A model generated the notes under the pieces. The model ran no database searches. It worked only from the letters and a program-made list of their open reading frames with translations, and had not been told where the DNA came from. From the NCBI RefSeq assembly GCF_001417965.1, contig NW_018385098.1:369062-433061 (forward strand): a stretch of 64,000 nt of DNA. Direction: 5' to 3'. Below, piece by piece: positions 1 through 11,664 of the stretch. Position 1 is the stretch's first letter; every line of letters starts with the position of its first letter. The DNA comes from Exaiptasia diaphana (Eukaryota; Cnidaria; Anthozoa; Actiniaria; Aiptasiidae). The position numbers and the translations under genes were made by a program.

Positions 1-143
1 TTGACCGATTAGTATGTTTATACTAAAACAATTAGACCTCTTGACCTCGTGGACTACGAGCTAATAGCCCATTCGGCCTGGCGGACTCGGCCTCATGGGC
101 TATTAGCTCGTAGTCCACTCGACCTCGAGGTCTAATTGTTAAT
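1..143. repeat. Palindromic head of a composite MITE, cut by the window edge
   Basis: Positions 1-28 are the reverse complement of the inverted terminal repeat seen at 24586 and 25640 (core TTTAGTATAAACATACTAAT). Positions 29-139 form an almost perfect palindrome that begins CAATTAGACCTC and ends GAGGTCTAATTG. The same head-plus-body arrangement recurs at 24505-24770 and 25558-25817, so the body of this copy probably lies left of the window. No coding capacity. Confidence 0.85.
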
Positions 144-196
144 TATTGTCTGATTCTATGTCCATCCATAGTAACCCAGTGGTGATCTTCTATCTC

Positions 197-650
197 TTAG
201 AGTGCAGATCGCACTTGTACAACTGTACAAAATCTAAGTAGTACTAATATGTACTAAAAGTGGACATGAAGCTAGACGGAATTGATTGCTTCATTTGTAG
301 AGTGATCGCACTTAACCCGGCGTGCAACTGTACAAACTAAATAGTGCTGTTTAGATGTATTTAGTAAATCTTGCAACGCACTTAATCCGTGCAACTGTAC
401 AAACTAAATAGTGCTTTTCAGTTGTATTTAGTAAATCGTGTATTCGGTACGCAAATTAAATTGAATTGATGCAAATGAAGCATTCAATACCGTCTTGCTT
501 CAGGTCCACTTTTAGGACAGATTAATACTTAGATTTTGAACATTGCCCGGATTAAGTGCGTTCACTCTACCGCATGCACGATTTACTAAATACAACTAAA
601 TAGCACTATTTACTTTTTACAGTTGCACGGTTTAAGTGCGATCACTCTAA
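197..650. repeat. Inverted-repeat element with internal tandem units
   Basis: The ends are inverted copies of each other (TAGAGTG..GATCGCACTT at the left, AAGTGCGATCACTCTA at the right). Inside are repeated units carrying GTGCAACTGTACAAACTAAA and TGTATTTAGTAAATC, in both orientations. This looks like a non-autonomous DNA element; no open frame of note. Confidence 0.7.
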
Positions 651-849
651 ATGAAATCTTCTTTGATCATTAGTAAGGACTTTGTAAGTGCTTTTTTCAC
701 AGTTTATTAGGTCAAGCACAACCAATGAAACCTTGCTAAATTAAGATAATGATAAACTCGTATCGATGTACAAAGCAAGTAAAGCTATTCTTCAATATCA
801 ATATTTGCTATCTTCAAACTAACACAATCACATAAATGAATATGGGTGC

Positions 850-1265
850 GTAGCACTAAGGAAATACCACAGGTAGCCCAAGCTCAGCACTTGTCGGCTT
901 TTCTGTTAAAAACGAATCAATATAAAGTTGGACATCTCAATAAAATGCATCCAAACTCACACAATGTTGTGCTTAATTTTCTGTAAACTTTCAGCTCCCA
1001 ACAGTGAAATAAACTGTCTGTTTTCATGTTTGTACCGTAGATAGAGCGGATTTCGTATGAGTGGGACACCGTTACCGCACGGTTACCGCACAGTTACCGG
1101 ACATGGGCTTCACAATTTTGGTGAACCAATGGGGCACTAGAAATTGGTTACAGTACGATTACGGTCACAATACAGTACCGTCCGTTTCCCACTCATACGA
1201 AATCCGCTCTAATATTCACAGAAAAGCCGATAAGTGGGCTACCTGTGGAAATACAACACTAATAG
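850..1265. repeat. Larger inverted repeat enclosing a MITE
   Basis: About 45 bases around 860-907 (ACCACAGGTAGCCCA, then CGGCTTTTCTGT) recur inverted at 1213-1258 (ACAGAAAAGCCG, then TGGGCTACCTGTGG). The TA-flanked MITE at 1042-1211 sits next to the right arm, so it either inserted into this element or forms its right half. Confidence 0.65.
1042..1211. mobile_element. MITE with perfect ~25-bp terminal inverted repeats, TA flanks
   Basis: The left end TAGAGCGGATTTCGTATGAG continues GTGGGA and is matched without mismatch by the inverted right end. A TA dinucleotide lies at each outer edge, as for Tc1/mariner-type insertions. At about 170 bp it is far too short to encode a transposase. The perfect ends suggest fairly recent mobility; that is inference. 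Confidence 0.8.
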
Positions 1266-2743
1266 AAATAATAGGAAGTGCAAGGAAAGTAGGTTAATAT
1301 TCCAGGCGAATTATTTCTAGTTATAATAAAATCATTGCCAACTAGGAATAATATAAATGTACAGATATTTCAGAAAACGTTGCGATTGGCTTCCAATAAG
1401 TGACAATTCTTCATTAAATTTCTTTTCATCGAGGGTACAGAGCTGGCATAGCCATAATCTCCTTTAGAGCGATGATACAACAGCTATTGCCCGTTCCGAA
1501 ATTCAAAAAGGGACTGGTGACTAGTCACAAACTCGATACCGTTTAAAGTTTTCAAAAATAGACACCAATACAAGAAAGAGCATACTAAAATTAGTAAAGC
1601 TGCTGAATTTGAGAGTATTTGGATTAATAATTACAGAGTTTCAATTGTTTAAAACTCGAAAAAATTACAAAGAATGCATGGAGCTCTTGAGCAGCGTCCG
1701 CAAAAACCATACAATACCTCGGTGAGTATTCAACCAAATATGTTCAAACTTGACAAGAACACTTATTTTAGTGTGGTCTTTCATGTGGTGAGGTTCAGTT
1801 TTCGACGAATGTAATATTTTCACACTCGTTCCCAGTCTCCTTTTGAATTTCGGAATGGCCAATTGTAACAATGCATTTCGGTACGTATTGATCGTTTTCA
1901 ATCATTCCAATGAGATTCAAATATACAAGACCGCGGCCATATTAGATGACTGAACAAGAAATACTAATACACAGGTAATCCAAATATAACTACAGTTGAG
2001 TGGTTTTCACGGTCCCGTGAAACAAAGATTTAGTCAAAGTGTAATGTGTGATGCAAAATAAAAAGCAATAAAGTGTAAAACGGTAAAGTGCATTTCACGG
2101 ATTAATTAAAGCCACTTTATTCAACGTTTTCTGAAATACTTCCGTTTATAAGTTCCTTCCAAGACGCAAACCTATTAAAATTCATAAATATATTAAACTT
2201 ACATTGGCTTTGCCAAAAATGATGCATTTCGTTATATTAAGTATTACCGTTCTAAGGATATTAGTTTAACGCTTGCGTTAACGTCGGCTACATTGATATG
2301 CAGCAGTAGGCTGCCAAGAAGGCTAGACCAAAGCCACGAGATGCAACAGTAACAATAGACTTTTAGCGTTCGTTTTTACAGTATAAAGTTCTATTGCTAT
2401 AACATTGGCTGGCGCAGCAGTGGAAACGACGCTCTAAAGTTAGCAATTAATGGTGATCGTAGCTTATAAACTAGCCTGTACAGACTTTCGCCCATGCTAA
2501 TATTAAAGACAACGACTAGGACGGGCTTTGTGGATGCCTTTTGTTTGTTTTGTTTATAACAGTGTTCTTTTGATAAGCTTGCAGCTCTCGATCATACTAA
2601 ATAAATATAAATAATATTCTTCAAATTTGTTTCCCGGGTAGTTTAAAGGGACTTCAATTTAGTTCACAGTGTTAACTATTAGTCTTAGTAAACTTCCACG
2701 GTCACTTATGCAAACAGCAATAATGCCTAGTGTTCATATGATC

Positions 2744-2850
2744 GTCCCAATTCTCCCTACTCACTCGGCAGCCATCTTGGATTCATGTCGAGACTGACCG
2801 CGTATTTCTCAAGTTCCAAGATGGCTGACGAGTGAGATGGGAAAATCCCA
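2744..2850. repeat. Short palindromic element
   Basis: CTCACTCGGCAGCCATCTTG at 2759 onward is mirrored by CAAGATGGCTGACGAGTGAG ending near 2836, separated by about 35 bases. The outer flanks also match loosely in inverted orientation. Confidence 0.75.
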
Positions 2851-3099
2851 ACAAATGATTTTTGCCATTGTTCTAGTTTCCTCGCGATATTTAAAACAAT
2901 GAAAAAACGCGTTTTGGTATGATTGCGAAGATTATTTGAACATTACCTAGGCATAACTGAATTAAAGAATTAAGATTTATTAAGCATTAAAAGATATTTT
3001 ACGCGTTTCCAATCTCTGGTAGAAATACGAGGGATTGTTGGGAGAAGACGAGAAAGTTTTTGAAGCATACACAATACCTAGGTGTTCAAAACATACATC

Positions 3100-3350
3100 T
3101 ATTATGAAAAAACGGCGAACGGCGGTTGTAGAAGGGAGATTGCATGACCGAATGGAAGTATGGTTAAACTGTTTGTCTTACAAACAAACAACTGTTAGCC
3201 TCGTCGTGCGGGAAAGTGGAGACTGTACGCAATGTTTACCACATACTATTTAACAATATAAATCAGCGGTCATTTCCCATTAAACCAGCCGAAAACCCAA
3301 GGACCCTTTCGGTCGTGCAATCCCCATTCGACAATAGCCCAAAATAGGTT
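3100..3350. repeat. Inverted-repeat element, same family as 16421-16720
   Basis: The left arm contains GAGATTGCATGACCGAA and the right arm TTTCGGTCGTGCAATC in opposite orientation, close to AAAATAGG at the right end. The 16421-16720 element carries the same subterminal blocks, so two diverged copies of one family are present. Ends of this copy are approximate. Confidence 0.55.
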
Positions 3351-3876
3351 CATGCACTGTATACGATACTACTAAACAACGTTTTAAACCTTTATAATTT
3401 TGAACCACAGCAACATATGGCGAAGTATTTAACTGGAAAAAGGTCTACATTGATGTTGCTTCTATGTCATAAAGACATATTCCATCAATACCTACATTAT
3501 ATGCTGAGAGTATTAGAACAAAGTTTAACTAAGCCTTCTTGAGGCTTGAGACAAATAATATACTTATCCATAGTTCTAGAAAAATATATCATATATATCC
3601 CAACAGATATTTTTTTGCCCCTCTCAGTTTTCATTTCTAGGGCTGTCGATTTCACAGTAAGATACAGTAAGTATCCATTTTGGCATTTTGCATACACGTT
3701 TCTCAGAAGTTAAACCCCACCCCAACCACCACCCAAGGAATTCCCAAAATCCTCTTTGCGGTATGGACGGTTTACTAAACAACGAATACCTGGGCATCAC
3801 AACTAATCACTTTTTGGGAGTTTTTGACGACTTAATCGTGTTAGAGCATGCATTTTTAGATATAGGTAATTTACCG

Positions 3877-6800
3877 TTAGGAATTCCCTTTCTTTGCTTG
3901 AGCAACAAATGCATCCAGGTACTCCCCCATGTCTTTGTGCAATGAGGCATCAGAAGCAATCGCCCACAAAGCAGCTGCATAGTGCACACAACTGCAAGCC
4001 TTGATTGCCGTAGCATTGGTATCATTTGATAGAAAGTTCCAAGCCATGCAAGATCTTCCACTACAAAACACTTGCCGTTGAAAACAGCCCTGTCCTTTGA
4101 CGTTCTCGAACCTGACATGAGCAAAACTAATAATATCAGTTCCAAGTGGATCAATGGAATCAGTGTTTATATGCTCCACTACAGCGAGAGTTCGACAAGA
4201 TACATACTGTACCAAGGGGACATTCTTAGAAAGGCATTGAGAATGAAGTTTTTGGACAGGTTCCTTCATATTTGAACCAAACTCCATTGATGTGAGCTTT
4301 TGTAGATCTAGTGTGGGTATCTTTGCCTTTAGAATATTAACAGTTGTGCAGCAGACTTTAGCATGTTCACACATAAAGGTTGACATTTTGTCTCCCAGCT
4401 CCTTGGCGGTGATACAGAGGGGGTAGTCGCAGGAATATTTGCTTGATTTATCCGCATTTGATGCATCGCTTGACTCTTTGCAGTCAAACTGCACAAAGCA
4501 CCTCAACTCTGGTCCCGTTTTACACTTTCTGACTGAAAATATCTGTACACCTAGATCTGTGGGTAGGCAAAGCTTGACGGCTTGCTTGATGATTTTATTA
4601 GTTGCCTGGCGGGCTGGGCTCTCGTCAAGACGGTGTTTGCAGTGCTTGCAGATTTTAGATCGGCAGCCAATCATTTTATTGCACTTGGAGCATAGCATGA
4701 CGCCTCGTCTTGTAGCATTACCATTCATAATCCTGAAACAATAAGTTCAAAGGAATGTTATACAGCTATTCTCTACTTGCGCATACCCATAATACCTTCT
4801 GATTTTGGGGGGTAGTTATTGTTATTGAAATCATTTATATTTGAATAACAATTGATTTTATTTGCATCACAAAACCTACCCCCCAAAATCAGAAGGTATT
4901 ATGGGTCATGTGCAAGTAGAGAATCAGATTAAGCCAATTGGTAAGGATTCCTGTGTTTATGAAGACACAGGAAGCCCAATCATTACCATAAACTTATCAT
5001 GTTTTAACCTAACTGTCAGTAAATCAGCAACAACATGGCACAATAAGCTTTCTTCGCAATGTTTACCTTTCCATATTATGAAATAGTTTGTGCGCCAAAC
5101 GGTTTTAAACATTCTAATTTGTAGAGAGCTAACTAGTGCTTTTGCCACTCAGCATCCAGTTGAATGCTAATATCTCATAAGCTATTGCATGTAAAGACCT
5201 CAAACGCTTGTAGTTTATAGTTCTCAATAGAGTACTAAAGTGTGACGTCACGAAGATTGTGTTTTTCGAAATTTTCGGATTCGCTGACATATCCTTAAAG
5301 TGCATGGAAAAAGGCAGCTATCGGCCAAATTTTAGTGTCCTAGTGCCATTTATAGCGGAGATACAAGCATTTTTATGGTCGGATGAACATAAAATCGCTT
5401 GTATCTCCGCTACAAATGACACTAAGACACTCATATTTAACAAGGATGCATTAAAAATGATGCACTTTCAGAATATTTTCGTTTTCTGACGTCATCACTT
5501 TAGTACTCTATAAGCCCATTTACCTTATAAACTTATTTCACATTTGTTAAAATTTTCACTTTACTCTAATAAGCAAAATTTTATAAACGAAAATTCAGCT
5601 ACATGTATGCCAGGAAAACCATTTCAAGTCATATCCTTAATTAGTATAAACATACTAATGGTCTATCACTCATACTGCGCTGTGATTGGCTACTCTACTA
5701 ATGGTCTAATTTGTGATAGACCACTCGCAGGAAAATCAATCGCATTAATAAATTATTTTAAGGATATTTCAATTTGTTTTCATTATTTGACTGATTAGTA
5801 TGTTTATACTAAAATTATTACCTGTACTGACAATCCCCCTTTGCCTCATTAGAAAAATCTTTGCTTGACTCTTTCTCATCTTCGCATGCATTTATGTTCT
5901 CTTCTTGAATACTACTGTCTTTTGGTTGAATTTTTCTAAACTTAGCAGGCTTATGTTCACTTCCAGTCACTAAAATACACTTGGGGTTTGTCCCTGGTAA
6001 GAGTGCCACAACCTTAGGTTCTGCATCTAAAGCTTTTGACACTGGAACCTTTCGTTTTTTACCATTGTTCCGCTGTGCCATCTCACCTAGAAACAGAGCA
6101 ACTGAGTTCGCATCGTATGAATTTTCTGCCATTTTTTCCTTCATGGGTTCAGTGTTTCTTCCTTGAGCGTCTTCAGTAGATTCAACTGAATCAGTTTGTA
6201 GACCAACTACTGACGTGTTTTCTTCACATACTCTTGATTCTGATTGGTGGAGATTAACACCCTGGTTTTGTGCCAGCAAGCCACAGATAAGTTCTTGCAG
6301 TGAATATCTTCCAGAGGTGTTAGCAAGAGTTTGGCTGTCGGTGTTCTCAGACATTTTTGAAGAAATAAAGACAGTGTTTATAGCTTCTTGGCTTTCAGTT
6401 TGGGATGTTCCTTCGGCTAACTTCTCTACGCATTCTGAACTGGTAGTAGTAACCTCTGTGACATTGCTTACTATTTCAGAATCATCTATAACTATTTTTT
6501 CTGGACAGTTTAGAATTTCCCCTACCGTGTTACCAATACGCTGGTGGTGTTCCAGTGGTTCATTTACTTGAGATGCATTGTTTAGTAAACTGTGTTCTTC
6601 TTGCTCTTTTGCCATTTCAACTCCTTCAAATTCCTGGCTGGTTTCCTGGTCCAGTGAAGGAACCATAGTTTCCAGCTGTTGTTCTTCTTGATTTGTGACA
6701 ATATGTTCCTGAATTGCCTGGTTGGCTACCAACTTTGCAACACCACTAGGCATCAAGCTCCCTGATGTTCTCTCTTGGACATCCTCCTGCGTTGTGTCTG

Positions 6801-8485
6801 AAGAACTGCATACAACATGCCGAGCTAGTAACTCAACTGTTTTGCTTTCAATTGGTTTAATGGAAATTGATGGTCTTGCCCTTCTAGGATGTCTGATCTT
6901 TGATGGGCTGCAGTGCTTGCATTGCTTTGCTCTGTATCCTATCTTCTTTTGACATACTGGGCATGTTTTAACTCCACGCTTAGTAGCATTGATAGCCAGA
7001 AACCTAAGAAATGGGGAAAAAAGTATGAATCATTTTTAAAAACCAGAATTTTTTTTACGTACATGTATTTTATAAAGTCAATCCCAATTCCAGTAACTTT
7101 TTCAGTTGTAAAGACATAAAGACAACCAAAGTCATTTGGATAAAATGTGCTCTTCAATCCCCATAAAGGATTTTGTCTTAAAACTCAAGAAAGTTCAATC
7201 TTTTTGACATTGTTATAAATTTTTGGAACTCAAGGTTGAATACAGTGTATACCTGGTTCCTCACTTGTCTTATATTCTATGATTGGCCAAAAAAGTGTGG
7301 TTTATGAGAGTATAAACCATGATTGTGCGCAAGCGATTTTTTTTGCTCAAAATCTATATAATAAAACAAGCTCATGCTTCTTGACACTTTCTTGTGTTTC
7401 AAATGCCAGCGTGTGTTTATCAGAGTGTAAACCACGGCTGAGCCTTATTTATTTGTTAAATACATGATGACCTCTTATTGGTTTATTTATTTGACATACA
7501 GTATTGGAACACACTATGCAGTTTCACATTACTCAACATTTTTTATAAAAAATAACAGTATAAAAACATCGTAGTTATAATTTAGATGCTTAAAAACCAG
7601 CTCACGTTGCCTTCTGACAGCCTTCTGACAGCAACGTCTAACAACCTGGTCCAACTATATAAGCTACTTAGTGTCAGTCAAGATTCACTTAACTTTTTGA
7701 CCAATCACATTCAGATTGTTATGCCAGGTGGTGATACTGTACATCTGTTCTTATGAAAAACAATCCCTTTTCATATTACTTAAAATTACATCAAGCCTCT
7801 AAAAATATTCCTCTTGCTTTTGGCTCATATTCCTATGATTTCCTAGCTTGGCTATATGACACACGGAGGACAGTATCGCAATAGATGTCAAAAAGGATGG
7901 CCATGATTGGCCTATGTTTGGACTTTTGACATTAACATGGAAACTTCTAAGTTTGTGAATTTTGAATTTCAAGGCACTAACATTGACTCTAAAAATCCAA
8001 AAAAAATTTAAAGGCTAATTTAGATTGTTCGAATTTTGCTGAAGATGTTCTTCACTCTTTATTTTCATTTTGAAATGCATGTAAAATTACTTTAGCAGTA
8101 ATCTAATACTCTGTTATCATTCCACAAAATAAAAAAATTCAATTCACATAAATTAAAATTGAATAATATTCATTAGCTGTTGCATGTCATAAATGTACCT
8201 TCCAGCAGAGGACTTTGCATCTTTGTCAATGATCTCTTTTTCTTCTTCTTCTCCACTATTTTTCAATTCAACTCCCGGTTTTGGCTCGATTTTTCTAAAA
8301 GCCGGAATGTATAGGATGAAAGTGTTTGAAGCGCTTGTTCCAGAGGTGTTGCTCGCTGTAATAAGCTTTGTTAAGACAGCACTATTGGCCGCTGGCGTGC
8401 AAGACGAGGCGACGGTCGACGAAATGTCAGAATTCCCAATGTCTGAAGCAGCAAGTAGAATCACTTCTTGACGTTCGTCGGACAT
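3877..8485 (-). CDS. C2orf42: C2orf42-like protein with two treble-clef zinc fingers, three exons
   Basis: Exons on the minus strand: 8485-8199, 7003-5822 and 4732-3877 (stop). All junctions are AG|G after two bases of a codon, so the frame is kept (about 774 residues). Exon 2 opens with a CxxC-x10-CxxC finger (Cys110, 113, 124, 127) followed by a long acidic, Ser/Glu/Gln-rich region with a basic nuclear-signal-like stretch (GKKRKVPVSK). Exon 3 opens with a second finger of the same spacing (Cys505, 508, 519, 522), then a region resembling vertebrate C2orf42: VQIFSVRKCKTGPELRCFVQ, CDYPLC, CEHAK and a SCVHYAAALWAIASD block. The C-terminal part of the vertebrate protein as I recall it is absent. 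Function is unknown in the family; the Cys patterns suggest zinc binding, and nuclear location is inference. Exon 2 has an in-frame stop just past its donor, so a short form of about 490 residues is possible if intron 2 is retained. Confidence 0.75.
4768..4924. repeat. Long hairpin-forming inverted repeat in intron 2 of the C2orf42-like gene
   Basis: Arms of about 48 bases (ATACCTTCTGATTTTGGGG at 4792 onward and its inverse CCCCAAAATCAGAAGGTAT near 4880-4900) are nearly identical and separated by about 60 AT-rich bases. Probably a non-autonomous DNA element. Confidence 0.85.
5227..5512. mobile_element. MITE with ATAGAGTACTAAAGTG termini
   Basis: The left end ATAGAGTACTAAAGTG is matched by inverted CACTTTAGTACTCTAT at the right, each followed inward by TGACGTCA. 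A second inverted pair (CGGAGATACAAGC and GCTTGTATCTCCG) lies at 5357-5411. About 285 bp, no coding capacity, inside intron 2 of the C2orf42-like gene. Confidence 0.8.
5641..5813. mobile_element. MITE body, inverted terminal repeat TTAGTATAAACATACTAAT
   Basis: Both ends carry the inverted terminal repeat also seen at 24586-24770 and 25640-25817, and the interior matches those copies (GTGATAGACCA, ATTGGCTACTCTAC). This copy lacks the palindromic head found with the others. Its right end is only about eight bases inside the intron from the splice donor of exon 2 of the C2orf42-like gene. Confidence 0.85.
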
Positions 8486-11400
8486 TTTTCCTTCACAATT
8501 TTAAAAACCTCTGACCAACCAGGAATCCATATATGAAAACTGCCGTGGATATTTCTGTTGACTTGAATTTTGACTCAGTGAGTTATCAGCTGTTCCTAAA
8601 GAAAGGATGTCAAAACCGATTCGTTCATTCAGCTGATAGCTGTTATAATCTCTGACGAGGTTGACGATTTTTTTCAGGGTTTATTTCAGTTCCAAAGACT
8701 TTGCACCACGTATATCAAGCCTCAGATGCTTGTCCTTGATCTGTATAAGGCTCCTTCACCATTTTATCTTTGTCTTGAGGTTATAACACGCCTGTGAAGC
8801 CCGTTTTCTTGCATCTGAGGTGTAAACAATATGGCGGACAATAACATCTGTTCATAGGGAACACCGCTGATATTCAGGCTCTTATTACCCATCAAGCAGC
8901 GCGCTCTGCGCTAAGAAATGTAGAAAAACCGGGAACCACGCATTTGTCGTCCTTATTTCCAGTTTTTCAAGAAACTACCTATTATAAATTGATATCTGTA
9001 CTATATGAATCGTAGGATTCCTGTTAATATCAAGAATACAAAAAGATAGACTGTTCTGTTGCCATTGATCTTTTCCTCCATGAAATATAAGCTTGGGTTA
9101 CCTGTGTATTTACCAGTACATTCGTAGATCTGTCCAGGAATGGCTGCCAAAGGAAACATATTTTCTCTTTCTATTACTAAAACGTGAAGGACGTGAAGGA
9201 TTTTGAATTAGTGGGTTCGACCATCTTTTAGCGCAGACTTTTTGGATTTTTTGATATTTTTAAAATTGTAGATCTTTTAAAAATTTGGATTTGAAAAATG
9301 GTGAATTTAGGCAATTTTTAATTTCAAGAGGAATTGTGGAAGCGAGCAATCTGCCATAGTAGCTTATACACAGGAATCCTGAAGCTCATGCCCAGCTCCG
9401 CAAGGCTGCATCATCCGGGCCGCCCTCAGCAAAACATTTACCACACCAATCTGCCAAAAGAGAAAAACGTTTTATTTTTCGGCAGCACGTAGCCTATGCA
9501 TATATTTTCTAATTATAACAGGTTAACTTTATAAAAGTGTGAGAATGAACGAGTGGCGACTAATTATGATTGAATATTTTGGTAAAGCCTCATATTCTAG
9601 AGTACATGTAGGTTCGATCTGTTATGTAATATTGCTTGGGTCACATAAAGAGTGCTGCAAGCTCTTTTATTTAAAATTAATCTCGTCAAGTGCGTCTGCT
9701 GTTCTTTCAAAAGCGACAAAAAAATCAATAAACAACAGAGAAGTTTTTATTTCCTTAAATGGGAAACTAAATTAACTACAGAATTTTATTTATTTGTTGT
9801 TGTGGAAGAGCTTCAGTGATGCCGTGTCACAGTCGGCGACTAAATGGAAAGTTGATTTTTTGCCGCAGGGTTTTGAATCTGTTATTGAATTATCCTAATG
9901 CAGTGTTGTTTCATAGCTTTCTAAACTCCATTATATCAACACAATTAACGTCAAAATATTCAAATGCATGCGAAACCGAGCAAGACAATGAATTTGTGCA
10001 AAAGCGCGAACTGTCTAGACCACAAAGTTACCAAAAACAGCGAGTTGGCACAAATTTCTGCCTTGTTTTGATTTCTAAATATATTTAATGACCAAAGAAA
10101 TATGTTATGATAAAGTAATCGATGATTCATCTAGAGTCGGGCAATAGTAAACAAAAGCGAAACGATTCCAAATTTGCCACATTTTCAAAGGGAAAAGTCC
10201 CTTGACATCATTCCTTTGACACGGAAAATTGACAGAATGCATTTCGCTCCAATGCAAAATCTTGCCAGCCTTCAGAAGGTAGATTGGTGTCGGAACTGCT
10301 TCGAAAAAAAACAAGCTTTTTTGGCTTGCATTGTGTAATATGTAGCGTCTAAAAACATTGCAATGTCCTCTTTGATAATAAACACAAGACAATGGATGTG
10401 TATAAGATTTCGAAGACACTGATCAGATCCAATGAATAACATTTCACAGCGTGCGATCTTAGTGGGTTGGGCACACTGTCATTCAATGACGCATTACTAA
10501 TAACGCTCAAATCATGACACAACCATTTCTTTCTCGAGAATCATTGATTTACAAATCCTTAGCCATCCACAAAACATGAAACAAAGTCCGAAGTGAAAAT
10601 TCAGCGTTTTTAGCGTGACTTCAGCGTCAAAGTTCTGAATTCCAGTGATGTTTTGATTTGGCTCGTTGCATTTGATTGGTTTTCGCGAATGATTTCATCG
10701 ATCACGTTTCGATTGTGTGACACGAGAACAATAGACTCAGTCCTTAAACAGTTCAGCTCTATTTTTACAACACAAAAGGTTCATATTTCCAAGCTAATGA
10801 CTTTTAAGTATCATTATTTAGAGTCTCTAACTTTACATAAGTTAAGCCCAAGATTGCGTGTTTTGAAGCGTGTTCTAAGTTGTATTACGCGAGCCGTCTG
10901 GCAAGATTGCACGAGAACATTTATTTAGAAGCTAACAAACCAGCGTCTGCGATATCTTTCCTCACTCCGTCAATACAGAAATGACAGCTCACCCTTATCT
11001 CTTCAAAATTCAAGACTCATCAAATTACAAAAGCCCAGGCGCTAATTTTTGGCTGACCACACCAGACTTTATATTAAAAATTAAATCTTTATGATCTTTG
11101 AAATGCCTCAATAGAATAAAACATTCAATGTTAGATAATGGTTCGTTTTGACTATTTGCGAATGCAAGTAAATTCATTGTCCCTTTTCCGCGGTCAAATT
11201 CAATTTTGATTGACATTTCGCCGGTCTGTCACCAAAGCCCCTGCTGCTTGATAGGGAAATAATATACTACAGGCATCACAGACATTTTCACCCTTTTAAA
11301 TCACGCTATTGACTGTGCTCTTTTCCTAATAGAAAGCAATTGTACCTAACGGCTGTAAGTTAAGCAAATCACTTTTATTTAAGTCACAATGGCGCAAAAA

Positions 11401-11664
11401 TAATGTAGGAGTAGCTCTAGACCACGAACCTCGAAGCAATTCGATGTTGGCTCCACTCTGAAACTCCTCCTACTTTTGAACCACGTGGTCTGAAAAGAAT
11501 GGCAACTATAGCAACAAGGGGTGAAATTTTGACAGCAAATTGACATACGCACCTCGAGTGAATACATTTTTATACGTGTGTTATTACAGTCGATCAAATC
11601 AAAAGCAAAAAGGCATTCTACACGCATCATATCATACTAGTCCGCACCGACACGGAAAGCGAGA
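8486..11664. other. Intergenic region between divergent genes
   Basis: This 3.2-kb stretch separates the C2orf42-like gene (minus) from the ZFP36-family gene (plus) and should hold both promoters. An ATGGCGG block at about 8834 resembles a YY1-type site. The open frames in it show no recognisable domain or convincing splice structure, so I call no gene. Confidence 0.5.

Larger units (their letters stand above)
1266..3876. other. Gene-poor stretch with repeat fragments
   Basis: I see no supportable gene. About 1870-1965 belongs to a dispersed repeat with further copies near 36460-36610 and (inverted) 60345-60485. A palindrome lies at 2744-2850 and an inverted-repeat element at about 3100-3350. 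Short open frames here lack recognisable domains or splice context. Confidence 0.6.

Noticed and set aside
5818-6756. Exon 2 of the C2orf42-like gene as a separate gene starting at an internal Met
   Set aside because: The frame extends upstream through the zinc finger to a good acceptor at 7003 that joins exon 1 in frame; an internal start would lose the finger.
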